64,000 bases of DNA from Undaria pinnatifida (taxonomy: Eukaryota > Sar > Phaeophyceae > Laminariales > Alariaceae), in assembly GCA_012845835.1 (NCBI GenBank), contig JABAKD010000023.1, positions 11,750,427-11,814,426 on the forward strand, read 5' to 3'. The stretch's first letter is position 1; each line of letters opens with the position of its first letter. The notes below the pieces were generated by a model. That model ran no database searches. It saw nothing but the letters and a program-made list of their open reading frames with translations, and was not told where the DNA came from. A program made the translations under genes and the position numbers. Positions 22,260-33,960 of the stretch are shown piece by piece.

Positions 22260-24590
22260 ATGGTTGACGCGATATGTATAGAATAAAGCGCCGAATACCT
22301 AAATATCAGCGTACGCGGAGTTTTAGATATCATGAATAACGAACGACCGCGACGGCAGAGCACGGCAAAGCATAGCGCTTCGCTCTGCTGAGCTAGCGCT
22401 GCGCTGCGGTGCGCTGCTGAGCTGAGCCGCAGGGCATCGCAGGGCACTGCACGGCTCTTCGTTGCTGTAAGCTATAGCGCTGCGATGGGGTGCTGGACGG
22501 TGTCGAGCTGATGAGCCAAGTCCAGATCTCAGCCGATGAATCTTCGTCAAGTACAAAGACAAATGGTGCGAATCAAAGAAAAGCTAAAGCTGGACCGTTC
22601 CGCAACAAATGCACAGGCGGCAAATTAGCGGCAAATGGTAGGAAGTTCAACTTACTAGACAAAAAGGAAGAGGAAATCGCGAAAAGGTTCAAAATCGTGT
22701 TGACAGAAAAACCAAATTTGCAGGAAGCAGCTGAAAGGTCAAGAAACAGGCAATATTTCCGTTGTTGTTTTTGTTGTCGTTCTCACATTAACTCGCATAA
22801 TCAAGTCCGTGGTCACAGGATAGGCTCCAGTCACTCTGGAGCTGAGGAATACCCTAGGGGAAAAACACAAACCAAAGGTGGTACACGCATAAATCACAGC
22901 TGACGCAATTCATGCCTCCACCAGAAATATATAAAAGTGAAATCGGGAGTCAGTCTACGATGTGCCAGGTCCATACCGGTGCATACGTCTCATTACTCGC
23001 GCCTGGAAAAATCGGCCATACCACTTGCCACCCAAGAAAGACTACCACGTATATATTACACGTGGTATCTATTACTACGCATACGCATAACAGACGCAAG
23101 CCAATTGGAAAAAAAAAACAAACGAAGAAGAGAAAGGAAAGGAAATGGGTGCATGGGGCCAAGAAAAAGAAAAGGTAAATAAATTTTGGGGGGTCTACTG
23201 GCGAGTCTGCCACCAGACCGGGATGCCACGTGGTTTTTCGACGATCTTCAGCAGTACTACGATGGACTTCCGATACACCCACCGAAGCACGGACTACCGG
23301 CGAATTACGCGATCGACAGCTGGCTGTGGTTGTCACGTGTCTTTGTGTTAGGGGCCCCTGTGCGCTGCCTCTTGTTGGCTCTTGTTTGGGTAAAACATGC
23401 GGTGTGCTCGATGGTCTCACGGCAGCAGCACACCAGAATCAGAACGTCCGCTCGTACGACGTATCATTCTTACAGGGAATGTAACATTTTTTTCTCCATC
23501 AATATGGAGATAAAACGATTGTTATATGTTGGACAGAGTGATGCGTGTACGACTAAACTTGCCATCTGCACTCGTACTGCACTTTGAGCTATCTGCTGTG
23601 GTTCTGGTTGCTACTAGTTGCTGCAGTATGTGCTAGAAGTTTCGCCCGTCGGCTACTGCTGCTGCACCTGATGTTGTGTGTTTCCCAATGTCGTTAGTTG
23701 GCGTTCATGCTCGACGTACATACTGCTGTTCTCACCCCGTACGTACGGGTTTCCTCGTACCTCGACGGCACGACGACGAGCTCAAAACAGAAGGGAGGTG
23801 ACATGAAATGGCGTGGACAATGGCCACATGGAAGCGAGCACAGCGGGATAGTTCGCTGCGAATCAACCCCACTCGTTCATGCCTACAGCAGAGGCTGCCT
23901 GGAGTGTCAGCGGCCATGCTAAAGCCAGGGCCAAAGGCCGAAGAGACGGCTCTTCCTGCTTGGTTTTGTCTCAAGATTCTGTTACGTGAAAATATCATGA
24001 TTTGGGACTTACTTTCTCACAAAACGTCTTGCCGTCGGTAATTTGTGTGGCGAAGTTGTTGGATATCGTCGGTAACTTGTGTCACGTTTTAGGTGAACCC
24101 ACACTAAAAAAATGAATTTCCAGCTGGCAAAACGAGCAGAAACAAAAGCAATAGAAAGGCCGGGCAAGAAAACAAACGAACTAGTAAAAAAGTACAGCGA
24201 AAAAACTAACGCTCGAGAGTATGCCACCGCAAACTCCCAAACACTATCACGTACCGTTTGGAAATGATGCCAATTTTGTAAATCATCCAGGCGTAGCAGA
24301 CATAGTCTAAAGATACATCCGAAATCTCCGAAATTCCTCCTCGACATGCGGTATTTTTGCAACTTCTCGCTTGTCTCGCTCGGCATCCGTCCGCGTTCAC
24401 GTCGATGTGCGGAACGGACACGGAAGCGCGAGGGGCGTTGGAGGCGCCCCCCGAAGGCGGCGCTCGAACGAAGCTATATTCGACCGAGAATTCCAGTTCC
24501 GCGAATCGCATACTTCGGCCGAGACAAAAACTCCTGACCAAATACCTGACACCAAAGAAGGATTTTGTATATATTTATATATATGTATAT
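22260..24590. repeat. Repeat modules Y and Z, copy 3
   Basis: Module Y at about 22270-22530 and module Z at about 23150-24590, separated by a segment (22560-23140) absent from copy 1. That segment includes TTCTCACATTAACTCGCATA and AGTCCGTGGTCACAGG, which also occur near 6810-6860 (inverted) and inside the foldback arms at 25190 and 26040. Confidence 0.7.
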
Positions 24591-24599
24591 ATATATATT

Positions 24600-26647
24600 T
24601 TTTTTTAGGGAAATTGACAAAATCGGGTACACCCGGGTGGTTTCTGAACAAAATCGGGTACCTTTTGTTCCGCGACGGGGCGCGCTTACGTACGCCTGCA
24701 AAACGCCTCCAAATCGCCTTCTGGCGCCTGAACTCACTGCGCCTTGTGTACGCGCAGCACCCCAAACCGTTTTTTCGGCGTTCAAACCCTCAAAACGGCG
24801 CCAATGACGGCCCCCAAAAAGTGCTCTCGACGGGCAACCCGATTTTGTTCAGGAACACACCGGGTATACCCCGCCCTGTGCTTCGATTTCATCAACTACC
24901 CGATTTTGGCCATACTGCACCCGTTTTTGTTCACTTGCAAAATCCGCGGAGACACGGGAACGGACGACATCTCTCCGCAACCCAGCTGTGGAAGATCCCG
25001 CACACAACTTGCAACTTGCCGACTGTCATGCGACCACAGCAGCACTGCTAACTTCCCGGCCCACAAAGATCCCGCCCCGATGCAACCGCACTGCGAAGAA
25101 TGGTGGCATGGCGGTGAGCGCGGACACCCAACCAAGATCCGGCGCTAGGACGAAAAGACAAGACCATATTGTTGTTTGTTGTTTTCTCACATTAACTCTT
25201 GTCAAAAATCCAGAGTCCGTGGTCACACAAAGGTGCTGGAGCCCTAGGAATATCCGAAAAACCAAGTGAAATCAAAATTCGTCAGGGAAATACTACGCTT
25301 TCCCGCCTAAAAACGCATGATACGGAAGAAGGCGCACAAGTGAAAAGGTCAATGTTTGCATGCGTGCATGCGTGACCTGCAAAGTAGTTGTGCGCGGTGT
25401 GCGGGATGAGTTGACCGAATCGAACAATCATGACAAAACCCATTACCCCGTACGTGCGTACCTGGAAATATTTCCGACTACTGCGAGTAGTACTCGTACC
25501 TGGATTTCATTTCCCACATTTTCCATTCTAGTTTTCTTCGCTCGTTCGGAGGGACAAAGCGCCTTGTTCTTTCACCTTTTTTCTCTCCGTTGTACTTGGG
25601 ACTGGTTATCATGGACACGCATCATTCTACACGGACGCCCATCCACGTAAATGTATATGTCGAGTACGAAATACGAGATTAAAAGGGAGGGGATACTCGA
25701 ACGAGAAAAATTCCGGACGACAGAGAAATATTTCCTCGAATGGAGTGTGGATGACGGAATGAAAACCCGTTTCGGTTGAGGTCTAGATACCGTTGTGATC
25801 CTCGTACGAAATTAATGAGAGGTTAGTATCAAAGTTGTCAGATAATTATTGGTATGTTAATTGGGGTATATTTGTTGGTTATACCGAGTGCACATTTGAC
25901 CTTTTCACTTGTGCGCCTTCTTCCGTATCATGCGTTTTTAGGCGGGAAAGCGTAGTATTTCCCTGACGAATTTTGATTTCACTTGGTTTTTCGGATATTC
26001 CTAGGGCTCCAGCACCTTTGTGTGACCACGGACTCTGGATTTTTGACAAGAGTTAATGTGAGAAAACAACAAACAACAATATGGTCTTGTCTTTTCGTCC
26101 TAGCGCCGGATCTTGGTTGGGTGTCCGCGCTCACCGCCATGCCACCATTCTTCGCAGTGCGGTTGCATCGGGGCGGGATCTTTGTGGGCCGGGAAGTTAG
26201 CAGTGCTGCTGTGGTCGCATGACAGTCGGCAAGTTGCAAGTTGTGTGCGGGATCTTCCACAGCTGGGTTGCGGGGAGACGTCGTCCGTTTCCGTGTCTCC
26301 GCGGGTTTTGCAAGTGAACAAAAACGGGTGCAGTATGGCCAAAATCGGGTAGTTGATGAAATCGAAGCACAGGGCGGGGTATACCCGGTGTGTTCCTGAA
26401 CAAAATCGGGTTGCCCGTCGAGAGCACTTTTTGGGGGCCGTCATTGACGCCGTTTTGAGGGTTCGAGCGCCGAAAAAACGGTTTGGGGTGCTGCGCGTAC
26501 ACAAGGCGCAGTGAGTTCAGGCGCCAGAAGGCGATTTGGAGGCGTTTTGCAGGCGCACGTAAGCGCGCCCCGTCGCAGAGAAAAAGGTACCCGATTTTGT
26601 TCAGAAACCACCCGGGTGTACCCGATTTTGTCAATTTCCCTTTTTTT
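24600..26647. mobile_element. Large foldback element, ~755-bp arms
   Basis: The left arm (24600-25353) and right arm (25892-26647) are near-identical inverted copies; the spacer is about 540 bp. Ends read AGGGAAATTGACAAAATCGG inward from each side. The arms hold repeated AAAATCGGGTA motifs and the TCACATTAACTC..GAGTCCGTGGTCACA module found elsewhere in the window. The element lies between the end of module Z and a SINE, in a T-rich junction, so a target duplication cannot be read. Open frames inside one arm recur as exact inverted copies in the other and are not evidence of a gene. Confidence 0.92.
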
Positions 26648-26850
26648 CATGAGGATAATTTTTTTCATATGGTCCCTGGATTCAACTAACGAAAACCAGG
26701 CTTATAAGCAGACAGTATACGAGTATCTACTAGAAGATCACAAAGTCACATTGATATCTATTTTTTTTTTGTGAGCATCACATTTTTTCCCCGATGACAC
26801 CGGGATTCGAACGAACGAAAATACCTCGAGGCTTATAGTACATACCGGTG
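26648..26850 (-). repeat. tRNA-derived SINE pair, copies S5 and S6
   Basis: S5 (26648-26775) has the core TCTACTAG..CTGCTTATAAGCCTGG. Its box B is damaged (TTGAATCC) and a short insertion (ACGAGT) lies in the D-arm region. S6 (26776-26850) keeps GTTCGAATCCCGGTGTCATCGG and then decays. Order and orientation match the other SINE pairs. Confidence 0.7.
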
Positions 26851-26889
26851 CTTCTACACCAGGTTCGTACATGCCATCAGGTATTTCGC

Positions 26890-27325
26890 TGTTAGATCAG
26901 TCCGGCTTTATACAGCCCAGCAGCGCAGCGTAGCGCCGTGCGGAGCCGTGCGGGGCCGTGCGGTGCGGTGCCGTGTGCCCTTTGCTGCGGTGCTGTGTCG
27001 TGCTGCGCTGTGTGCTTTCCTTCGAACATAGAGCAGTACCGGGTATAATACGTGATGTTTTGTACTACTTTTCTTCTTTTTTCTTTTTCTTCATGTATTT
27101 GATCTATCACGACCCCCTGTTTTTCCCCCACGCAAAGTACCCCCGTACTGCCGATAATAACGTAATACCGGCAACAAAAGCACATAGCACAGCTGAGCAC
27201 AACAGGGCAATTTGCCAAGCAGCTCCTGGCATTATCAAAGCGCTGTTCGACCAAACTATGGGCCTCTTCTTTCTGCCCCCTTTTCATGTTTCTAGTTGCA
27301 TTCTTCCTTGCCTTGCGCGAGCGTA
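26890..27325. other. Low-complexity segment ending at a hairpin
   Basis: GC-rich CGTGCGG/GTGCGGTGC repeats (26925-27010) followed by unremarkable sequence with a TTCTTTTTCTT tract. Frames on both strands are open but compositionally biased. I recognise no protein. Confidence 0.4.
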
Positions 27326-27347
27326 GCGGGCGGCGTCAGCCGCCCGC
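27326..27347. repeat. Hairpin with module-X-like terminus
   Basis: GCGGGCGGC, loop GTCA, GCCGCCCGC, followed by GGAGCGGAGCCCTTGTATAT. The trailing GAGCCCTTGTAT matches the inverted terminus of module X, but the stem sequence is different. Confidence 0.8.
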
Positions 27348-27638
27348 GGAGCGGAGCCCTTGTATATAAATACAACTAATTTTACGTCGGTGCCGGCCGC
27401 TAGGAATGGCCTGCTTTTTAGCACGAATAGCCTTCAGCTGACAGCAGGCGACGTACGCAACGAATAGCTCAAGCAGGCTTGAGCGCACGTACGAAACGAA
27501 TAGCCCAAGCAGGCTTGACAGCACACGACAGAAAACGTACGAGCATCGTCTCCATTATTATGTCAGCTGACACGCACGACGCTATCACAACCATCCACGG
27601 CTACCAACTAAGAGCACCAGCCAGCACGACAAAGAACA

Positions 27639-28456
27639 ATGAACACTGCTGACAAGAGCTTGGCCAAGCGGTCGTCGTCGTCTGTTCGCCGTGTAGCCTC
27701 GGCTTTATCGCCCGCCCCTGCCTCTGCTGCTGCTGCTGCTAAGAAGTCATCGGGTACGGATACCACCACCCCTCCTACCAAGTCTGCTCTGAGTCATCAT
27801 CAGCCAAACCAGCGAGCTCTCCCGCATCTGCTCCGAGATCATCACCACCTAAACCAGCGAGCTCTCCCGCATCTTTCTCGACCCCGACAAAGGACACAGC
27901 GGGGAGAGTCCTGTCACTGCTGTCGTCGGCGCCATCGACATCGACATCGTCAAGCGGGGGCTGGTCGACACCCAACCAAGGGCCTGTGAGGACGGAGCTC
28001 CACCCCCCCGTGGTCTACAACAGGTGCACCAACCAACTGCAGAGGGTGATCGTGCCCAACGCGAACTGCGACTTCGCGGCCTGTTCTGACCAGTCGTGTG
28101 CCGGAGCAGGTATAGTGCTGAATTACGCCAAGCCGTGTGGATTCTGCTTCCGCAAGCTACCGCTGGACACGGTGTCCCTCTCTTATGAAAAGAGCCCCAG
28201 GAGTGAGTGAGAGTGCTGAGCCTATATGTTATCTCTACTTGTCAAGCGTTGTTGTGTTTGGTGCCACCTGCGAGCTGATCTTTTCATGCTACGTGTTGAT
28301 AAAGTTTTGGTCGCCTACTAACCTGTACGCGTTTGGCTGAACCTCTGTTCCCCCTGTTTTGCAGACCACGCTAACGGGCATCACCACAACTGTCTCCGGG
28401 ACACAACCCCTGGAACGAACGAATCCGCTGTCGCCGGAAAAGCTGCGGAGAACGAC
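27639..28456 (+). pseudogene. Spliced unrecognised gene fragment, Pro/Ser-rich then Cys-rich
   Basis: The frame starts at ATG 27639 (MNTADKSLAKRSSSS). After an apparent one-base shift near 27770-27785 it continues through two AKPASSPAS repeats to a Cys-rich segment (NCDFAACSDQSC, then PCGFCFRKLP). It reaches a GTGAGT donor at 28203. A TTTTGCAG acceptor ends at 28364, and the second exon (28365-28456, HANGHHHNCLRD) is in phase and ends at another GTGAGT. Matched phase across the intron is good evidence of real coding history. Six cysteines suggest a possible zinc-binding fold, but I recognise no family. Later exons are not visible; CTG repeats and the Harbinger insertion follow. Confidence 0.5.
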
Positions 28457-28649
28457 GTGAGTGCACGTTTGCGTGCTGTTGAGTTTCATTTTTTTCTCTT
28501 TGGGCTCCCATACTGTATAGTGCCCGTTGTTTTGCGCCTGTTAGTACTGGTTCTGTAGGGCCACCTATTTGTGGATGCAATAATACCTGTGTAGACTAGT
28601 GCCTATTGTTTGGTGCATGTTAGTGCCGGTTTGTACTGCCATGTATTTG

Positions 28650-29411
28650 TGATCGTAGCGCCTAGCGCTTGTTGATGCTGCTCTTTGCTGCTGCTGCTGG
28701 TGGTGGTTCTAGTGCTGCTGGTGCTAGTGCTGCTGGTGCTAGGCCTGCTGCTGCTAGTGCTGCTGCTGTTAGTGCTGCGGCTACTGGTGGTGTATGCTAC
28801 CAGCAGTGTGCTGCTGCTAGTGCTGCGTTAGTGTCGGTTCTGTTGTGCCATGTATTTGTGGGTGCAGTGCTGTTATTATTAGTGCCGGTTTTTCGTGCCG
28901 GTACTGACTTCGTATTTCGTTATTTCTAATTTTTGTATACATGATCGTAGCGCCAAGTGCGTATTGATGCTGCTCTTTGCTGCTGCTGCTAGTGCCGCTA
29001 CTGCTAGTGCGGCTGCTGCTGGTGGTGTATGCTATCATAGCAGGGCTGCTGCTCTGGCGCCAGGACTGCTTGCTATCATGTTATCTATCTCTATTTTGAG
29101 TCCCGAGTTTTCCTCTATTTTTGCTGTGCTATTTACCTTTATTTTTCTGTTTTTTTCGCCTTTATTTCGCCGCTCCTGCCGTTTTATGCAATTACACCTG
29201 TATAGCTGCTCTGTGCTGCTGATGCTGCTGTTGCTGCTGCTGCGACTGGTGCTGGTCCTGGTGCTGGTGCTAATGCTGCTGGTGCCAGGCCTGCTGCTGC
29301 TGCTAGTGCTGCTGCTGCTATTGCTGCGGCTGCTGGTGGTGTGCTGCTAGTGCTGCGTTAGTGTCGGTTCTGTTGTGCCATGTATTTGTGGGTGCAGTGC
29401 TGTTATTATTA
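28650..29411. repeat. CTG-rich tandem unit array
   Basis: Repeated units of GCTGCTGCTAGTG sequence separated by a longer shared segment (GTGGGTGCAGTGCTGTTATT, then TTAGTGCCGGTT, CGTATTTCGTTATTT, ATACATGATCGT). Units begin near 28650, 28940 and 29210. The last is cut at 29411 by the Harbinger insertion and resumes at 37067. Confidence 0.85.
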
Positions 29412-29430
29412 GGGCCGTTCTTATCGGAGA
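29412..29430 (+). repeat. Harbinger left terminal inverted repeat
   Basis: GGGCCGTTCTTATCGGAGA, identical after inversion to 37048-37066; preceded by TTA. Confidence 0.93.
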
Positions 29431-29441
29431 GCTGTTTTTGT

Positions 29442-29515
29442 CCTAATTTTCCTAATTTTCCTAATTTTCCTAATTTTCCTAATTTTCCTAATTTTCCTAA
29501 TTTTCCTAATTTTCC
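29442..29515. repeat. 9-bp array TCCTAATTT
   Basis: About eight perfect tandem copies just inside the left terminus. Related TTAGGAAAT motifs occur near 29555, 29603 and 37033. Subterminal repeats of this kind can be transposase-binding sites; that role is inference. Confidence 0.9.
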
Positions 29516-29749
29516 ATATTTTGTCTCAAAATACGGAGGCGTTATGTCATAATTTAGGAAATTCTTCAGGCCCAAAAAATATGGAAAAGTTAACAATCAC
29601 AAATTAGGAAATCCTGTCGTCGATTTCCTAATTTCGAAGGCAGTGCTCCCACAAGCGCCGTGGCTCAACGCTGGGACCATCGGGTAGCCTCAAACGTTGA
29701 CCACTGTGGCCCAACATTATGGCCGACGGAAGGAAGCGGCCTGAGCCTC

Positions 29750-32186
29750 CAGAGGATTCATCCTCGACTCGGACGAAGCAACGATCCATGAGCCTCCCCA
29801 ACCTTCAAAACACGAGGCGCAGAAACCAAAGGCTATCGCTGGTGTCCTCGTCGTGTTCGGCATGCTCCTGACAGCAGGAGCTACACTCTATGCTCCCAAG
29901 ACACGAACGCCTATCTACGAGCCGCACGGTATGACATGGCCAGAGTTCAGAGAGGATTTACGTCGGCGCAAGGCTTTCCGCAGGACTGTTCGAATGTCTG
30001 AGGCGAGCTTCGTGAAGCTTCGTCCAGCTATCCAAAAGAACGAGCGCTTTGAAAGTGAGTATCATGTGATGTACCCTGGTACCTGGTATACGAGTACCTA
30101 GTTTGTCTTCGCATCCCAAGGCTGTACCCTCTGCAGCCCAGATGCGTTGTAAGGCTCAGCACTCGCTTGCAGCATCTCCCATCTACCATACCCTCTGTAT
30201 ATGATAGCTTGTAATCCCGGTACGTTGCACGGCAACTCGTGCTGCTGCAAGGCGGTATGTACTCATGATCTAAAAACCACCTATACATACGCAAGTAATA
30301 AAACATCAGCTGTGAGATGATCTTCCACAAAATCCCGGCCATAGAACACATGGTACGACTACGAGTACGTGCTACCTTCGAGTACGTGATACCGGCACCA
30401 GGTACCTGGTATACGAGTACGTAGTTTGTCTTCGCATCCCAAGGCTGTACCCTCTGCAGCCCAGATGCATTGTAAGGCTCAGCTCTCGCTTGGAGCATTT
30501 GCCATCTACCATCCCATCTGTACATGACAGTTTGTATGCCCGGTACGTTGCACGGCAACTCGTGCTGCTGCAAGGCGGTGTGTACTCATGAACAAAAAAC
30601 CACCTGTACAGAGTCTATACAAAGCAATAAAACATCAGCTGTGAGATAGATCTTCCACAAAATCCTGGCACATGGAACGACTACGAGTACATGCTACCTA
30701 CGAGTACGTGATACCGGCACCAGGTACCTGGTGTATGAGTACGTGGGTGAATCTTTCGTGGTTTACGGAGGGAGCTATGTGTCAGGGTTATGACAGCTGT
30801 TCGTACATACAGTAGCACTGCAACAGCAGTAGTCGCGTTAGGCAATGCAACGGTAGTGCATTGCGGCAAGCAGAAGTGCGTTGCGGCAGGCACAGCAACG
30901 GGATGAGCAATGCTGCTGTACCGGATGGGTTGGAGCTCGGTCGAGGTGGACACCAACATTCTATCGTTTTTGCTCTTACCCAGGACTGCGTTGCGCGAAG
31001 CATGGGGCTATCTAGGTGGAAATCCGGCTGGCGATAGGCCTGCGAATGCTGGCGGCGGGTTCCTACCTGGATATCGCACCGAGGTTATTTCACCGTCCAC
31101 GGTTTTCACCATCATGGGAAAGGTCGTCGACGCGATCAACAACACCCGTGAAGTCGGCCAGTTCTGTCTTTCCGCGGACAGACGAAAAGTGCCGATTTTT
31201 TGCCGCGGGATTCGAGGTGAGGGTACGTGTACTATTGATATATCAGCAACCTGTCACATCAGCAGTAGTCTATGGCGTGGTTATGCAAGCTGTACGTAAT
31301 ATATTGAATTCTATAGAGATGGTTTCCGAAGGCAGGCCTGCTTATTTCTTCGTGAGGAACCTTGGTTCTGGCGTCCTGATGTGACCCCCTCTGAAGTACG
31401 CCTCCCCGGCCCTGTTCTTGTTCGTCCATATGTCAGGCCAAGAGCACCAACGGAATCTTCGATCATGTTGTGTCTGCCACAGATGATCTGTTGATCGAGA
31501 TGAAAGCGCCACCTGCAAAGAGCACCTCCCACACCGTATCGTACTTCTCAGGCAGCAAGACGGGATTCGGCTTTAACGTACATGCGACGTGCGATGCCAA
31601 CTATCGCTTTTGCAGCGTCTCGATCATCGCTCCGGGGGCTGCCAACGATTGGTCGGCGTGGACCCCATCTTCTGTGGCAAAGGCAACTATGCGCCTTCCA
31701 GACGGGTACCACATCACCGAGTGTGCGGCGTACCCAATCAGCGGCAAGTTGCTCACGCCGTACCCCGGGAAAAGCTTGCCATAGGACCAGGACACCTTCA
31801 ACTTCTACCTGAGCCACCTGCGGGTGAAGATCGAACAGTCGTTCGGCATCCTCGTGTCAACGTGGGGCATTCTGTGGAGGCCCCTCAGTGTAGGGTTCGC
31901 AGGCCGGACTGACCTGATCGTCGCCCTCTTCCACCTGTAAAACTTCTGCCGACATGAGCAAACCAAAGTGGTCGCGTCGGAAGAAGACTACAAGACAGAA
32001 AAGGGGCGAATCCTACTGGCGACGGGCGGGGTTCTGCCGCCTGCGTGCAAGAGTGCGGTCCAACCGGCAGGCCCAGCCGCCAAACCCACGCGAAGCGGCG
32101 AAACTCCCACGCGAGCGGCCACCACTTCGCTCTTAGCCTACAACAGACAGTTTCGCCCGAAGGAGAATATTCTCAGGAACGCCTAG
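29750..32186 (+). pseudogene. PIF/Harbinger transposase, spliced, inactivated
   Basis: Exon 1 (about 29750-30054) contains MTWPEFREDLRRRKAFRR and ends at GTGAGT. Exon 2 starts after a TTGCTCTTACCCAG acceptor (30984) and reads LAIGLRMLAAGSYLDIA, then, one frame over, PSTVFTIMGKVVDAIN, then back to FFAAGFE before GTGAGG (31217). These match the helix-turn-helix region of Harbinger transposases. The last exon carries the DDE nuclease: DDLLIEMKAPP, YFSGSKTGFGFNVHATCD, PGAANDW, then ECAAYP where GDSAYP is usual, LLTPY, and LSHLRVKIEQSFG. In-frame stops lie at about 31012 (TAG), 31782-31784 (TAG) and 31938-31940 (TAA), where LHNFC is expected. Two frame slips plus three stops make it non-functional as read. 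Confidence 0.88.
30070..30745. repeat. ~322-bp tandem duplication inside transposase intron 1
   Basis: ACCTGGTATACGAGTACSTAGTTTGTC occurs near 30080 and 30402, with a third partial start near 30723. Between them GCAACTCGTGCTGCTGCAAG and AAAACATCAGCTGTGAGAT are duplicated. The units sit wholly within the predicted intron and probably lengthened it. Confidence 0.85.
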
Positions 32187-32500
32187 ATTACTACGCGTTG
32201 TAGAATGCGTAGGTAGAGAGTTTGTCGGCATCCGAGCGTTGTACGGCGGGGGCGATTGTGCGGTACAAGGAGGATGGGAATGGCGTGTGGAGGATGGGAG
32301 GTGGGCCGGAGTATAAGCTATTGGAGATGGACGTGATGGTCGTCAACGGGTGAGCGTTGGGCCAGAAAAAGGACGAGTGTCAACCGTGGTGATGAACGTC
32401 TGATGGCATGGCCTTTTCAATACTGAGGCGGAGGGGGGGGGGGGTTGGTTGTTGGATTCGACACGTGCATCTGACGGCGTGGTTTTTCTAATTCCAGGTG
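32187..32500. other. Transposase 3' flank
   Basis: GT-rich sequence after the transposase stop, including a poly-G run near 32432-32443. Nothing coding is recognised. Confidence 0.4.
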
Positions 32501-32559
32501 GTGAGTTCGAAGACAGCTGCCTATACCCCCCCCCCCCCTCCCCCAGTTATTATTGTTTG

Positions 32560-33960
32560 TCGAGCGTCAGAAACAAAAGCCCCCCGCCCCCTATCTTGGT
32601 TTGTATATTATCGTGTAAATAATGGTGTGTTTTATCGTGAGAGCACCCCGGTGCAGCCGGCCACGGTTTTATTATTTTTAAATAGGAGTGCAGGGTGTTG
32701 GCCGTCGAGCATCAGAAACGAACCCCCCCCCTTCTCTATTTTTCAAATCCTGCCTGACGAAGCAGTGGAGGGTGTAACTTTGGGGTTTGTTGTGAGAGTA
32801 CCACGGTGTAGATTGCCCCCTTCTTTTTTGTTTGAATAGGGGTGCAGGGAGTTATTTGTCCATCATCCGTAACGAACCCATCCCCCGCTCTCGTTTTTTC
32901 CCTCCCAGTCTGGTGGAGCAGGGGAGGGTGTAATTTTGTGGCTTATCGTGAGAGTACCACGGTGCAGCTGGCACCCGTTTCTTTTTTATAGGAGTCCAGG
33001 GTATTGGTTTTGCCCCCCCCCCCCCCCCCCCCCCCCGCCGTTGTTTTCCTCCCAGTCCGGTCAAGCGGTGGAGGGTGTAATTTTGTGGTCTATCGTGAGA
33101 GTACCACGGTGCAGCTGGCCCCCGTTTTTTTTGTTTTGAAGAGGAGTCCAGGGTATTGGTCGTCGATCGTCGGAAACAAAGCCCACCCCTCTCGTTTTTT
33201 CCTCCCTGTCTGGTCAAGCAGTAGAGGGTGTAATTTTGTGCTTTATCGGGATAGTAGCACGGTGCAGCTGGCGCCCCCCTTTTTTTTTAAGAGGAGTCCA
33301 GGGTATTGGTTGTCGATCCCCGTCCCCCCCCACCCCGTTTTGTTCCTCCCAGTCTGGTCAAGCAGTGCAGGGTGTATTTTTGCGGTTTATCGTGATAGTA
33401 CCACGGTGCAGCTGACGCCCCCCCGCTTTTTTTTTAAGAGGAGTCCAGGGTATTGGTTGTCGATCCCCCTCCCTCCTCCCATTTTTTTCCCCAGTCTGGT
33501 TAAGCAGTGGAGGGTGTAATTTTGTGGTTTATCGTGAGAGTACGCCGGTGCAGCTGCCTTCCCCTTTTTGTATATATAGCAATTCAAGGTATTGGTTGTC
33601 GATCGTCCGAAACGAAGCCCCCCCTTCCATTTTTTTCTTTTCAGTCAGATGAAGCAGTGGAGGGTGTAAGTTTTTTTTTTTTCGTGAGAGTACCCTGGTG
33701 CAGCTGGCCCGGTTTTTTTTCAATAAGAGTGCGAGGTTTTGTTTGTCCATCGTCAGAAACGTAGCCCCCCCTCCCCTACCATTTCCCTCCGCGGGTCCAT
33801 GGTCATACGACTTCGACCATGCACGATTTCAACCCCCGCCGCACCCCCCCCCCCCTCCCTGCCCCTTTCGGTTTCCTCCCAGCCTCATAAACGAATGGAG
33901 TGTGTAATGTTACCTTTTGTCGCTGAAGGACCCCGGTAAAGCTGCCTCCTTGATTTTTTA
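32560..33960 (+). repeat. Minisatellite array A, ~145-bp monomer
   Basis: About eight or nine units of CAGTGGAGGGTGTAATTTTG, CGTGAGAGTACCACGGTGCAG, GAGGAGTCCAGGGTATTGG and a long C-tract. Unit landmarks are at about 32768, 32929, 33068, 33225, 33369, 33510, 33660 and 33897. Poly-C length varies strongly, up to about 20. Confidence 0.92.

Noticed and set aside
24600-26647. Pair of divergently oriented duplicate genes encoding identical ~80-135-residue proteins
   Set aside because: The matching frames are a by-product of the inverted-repeat arms; no known domain or codon conservation supports them.
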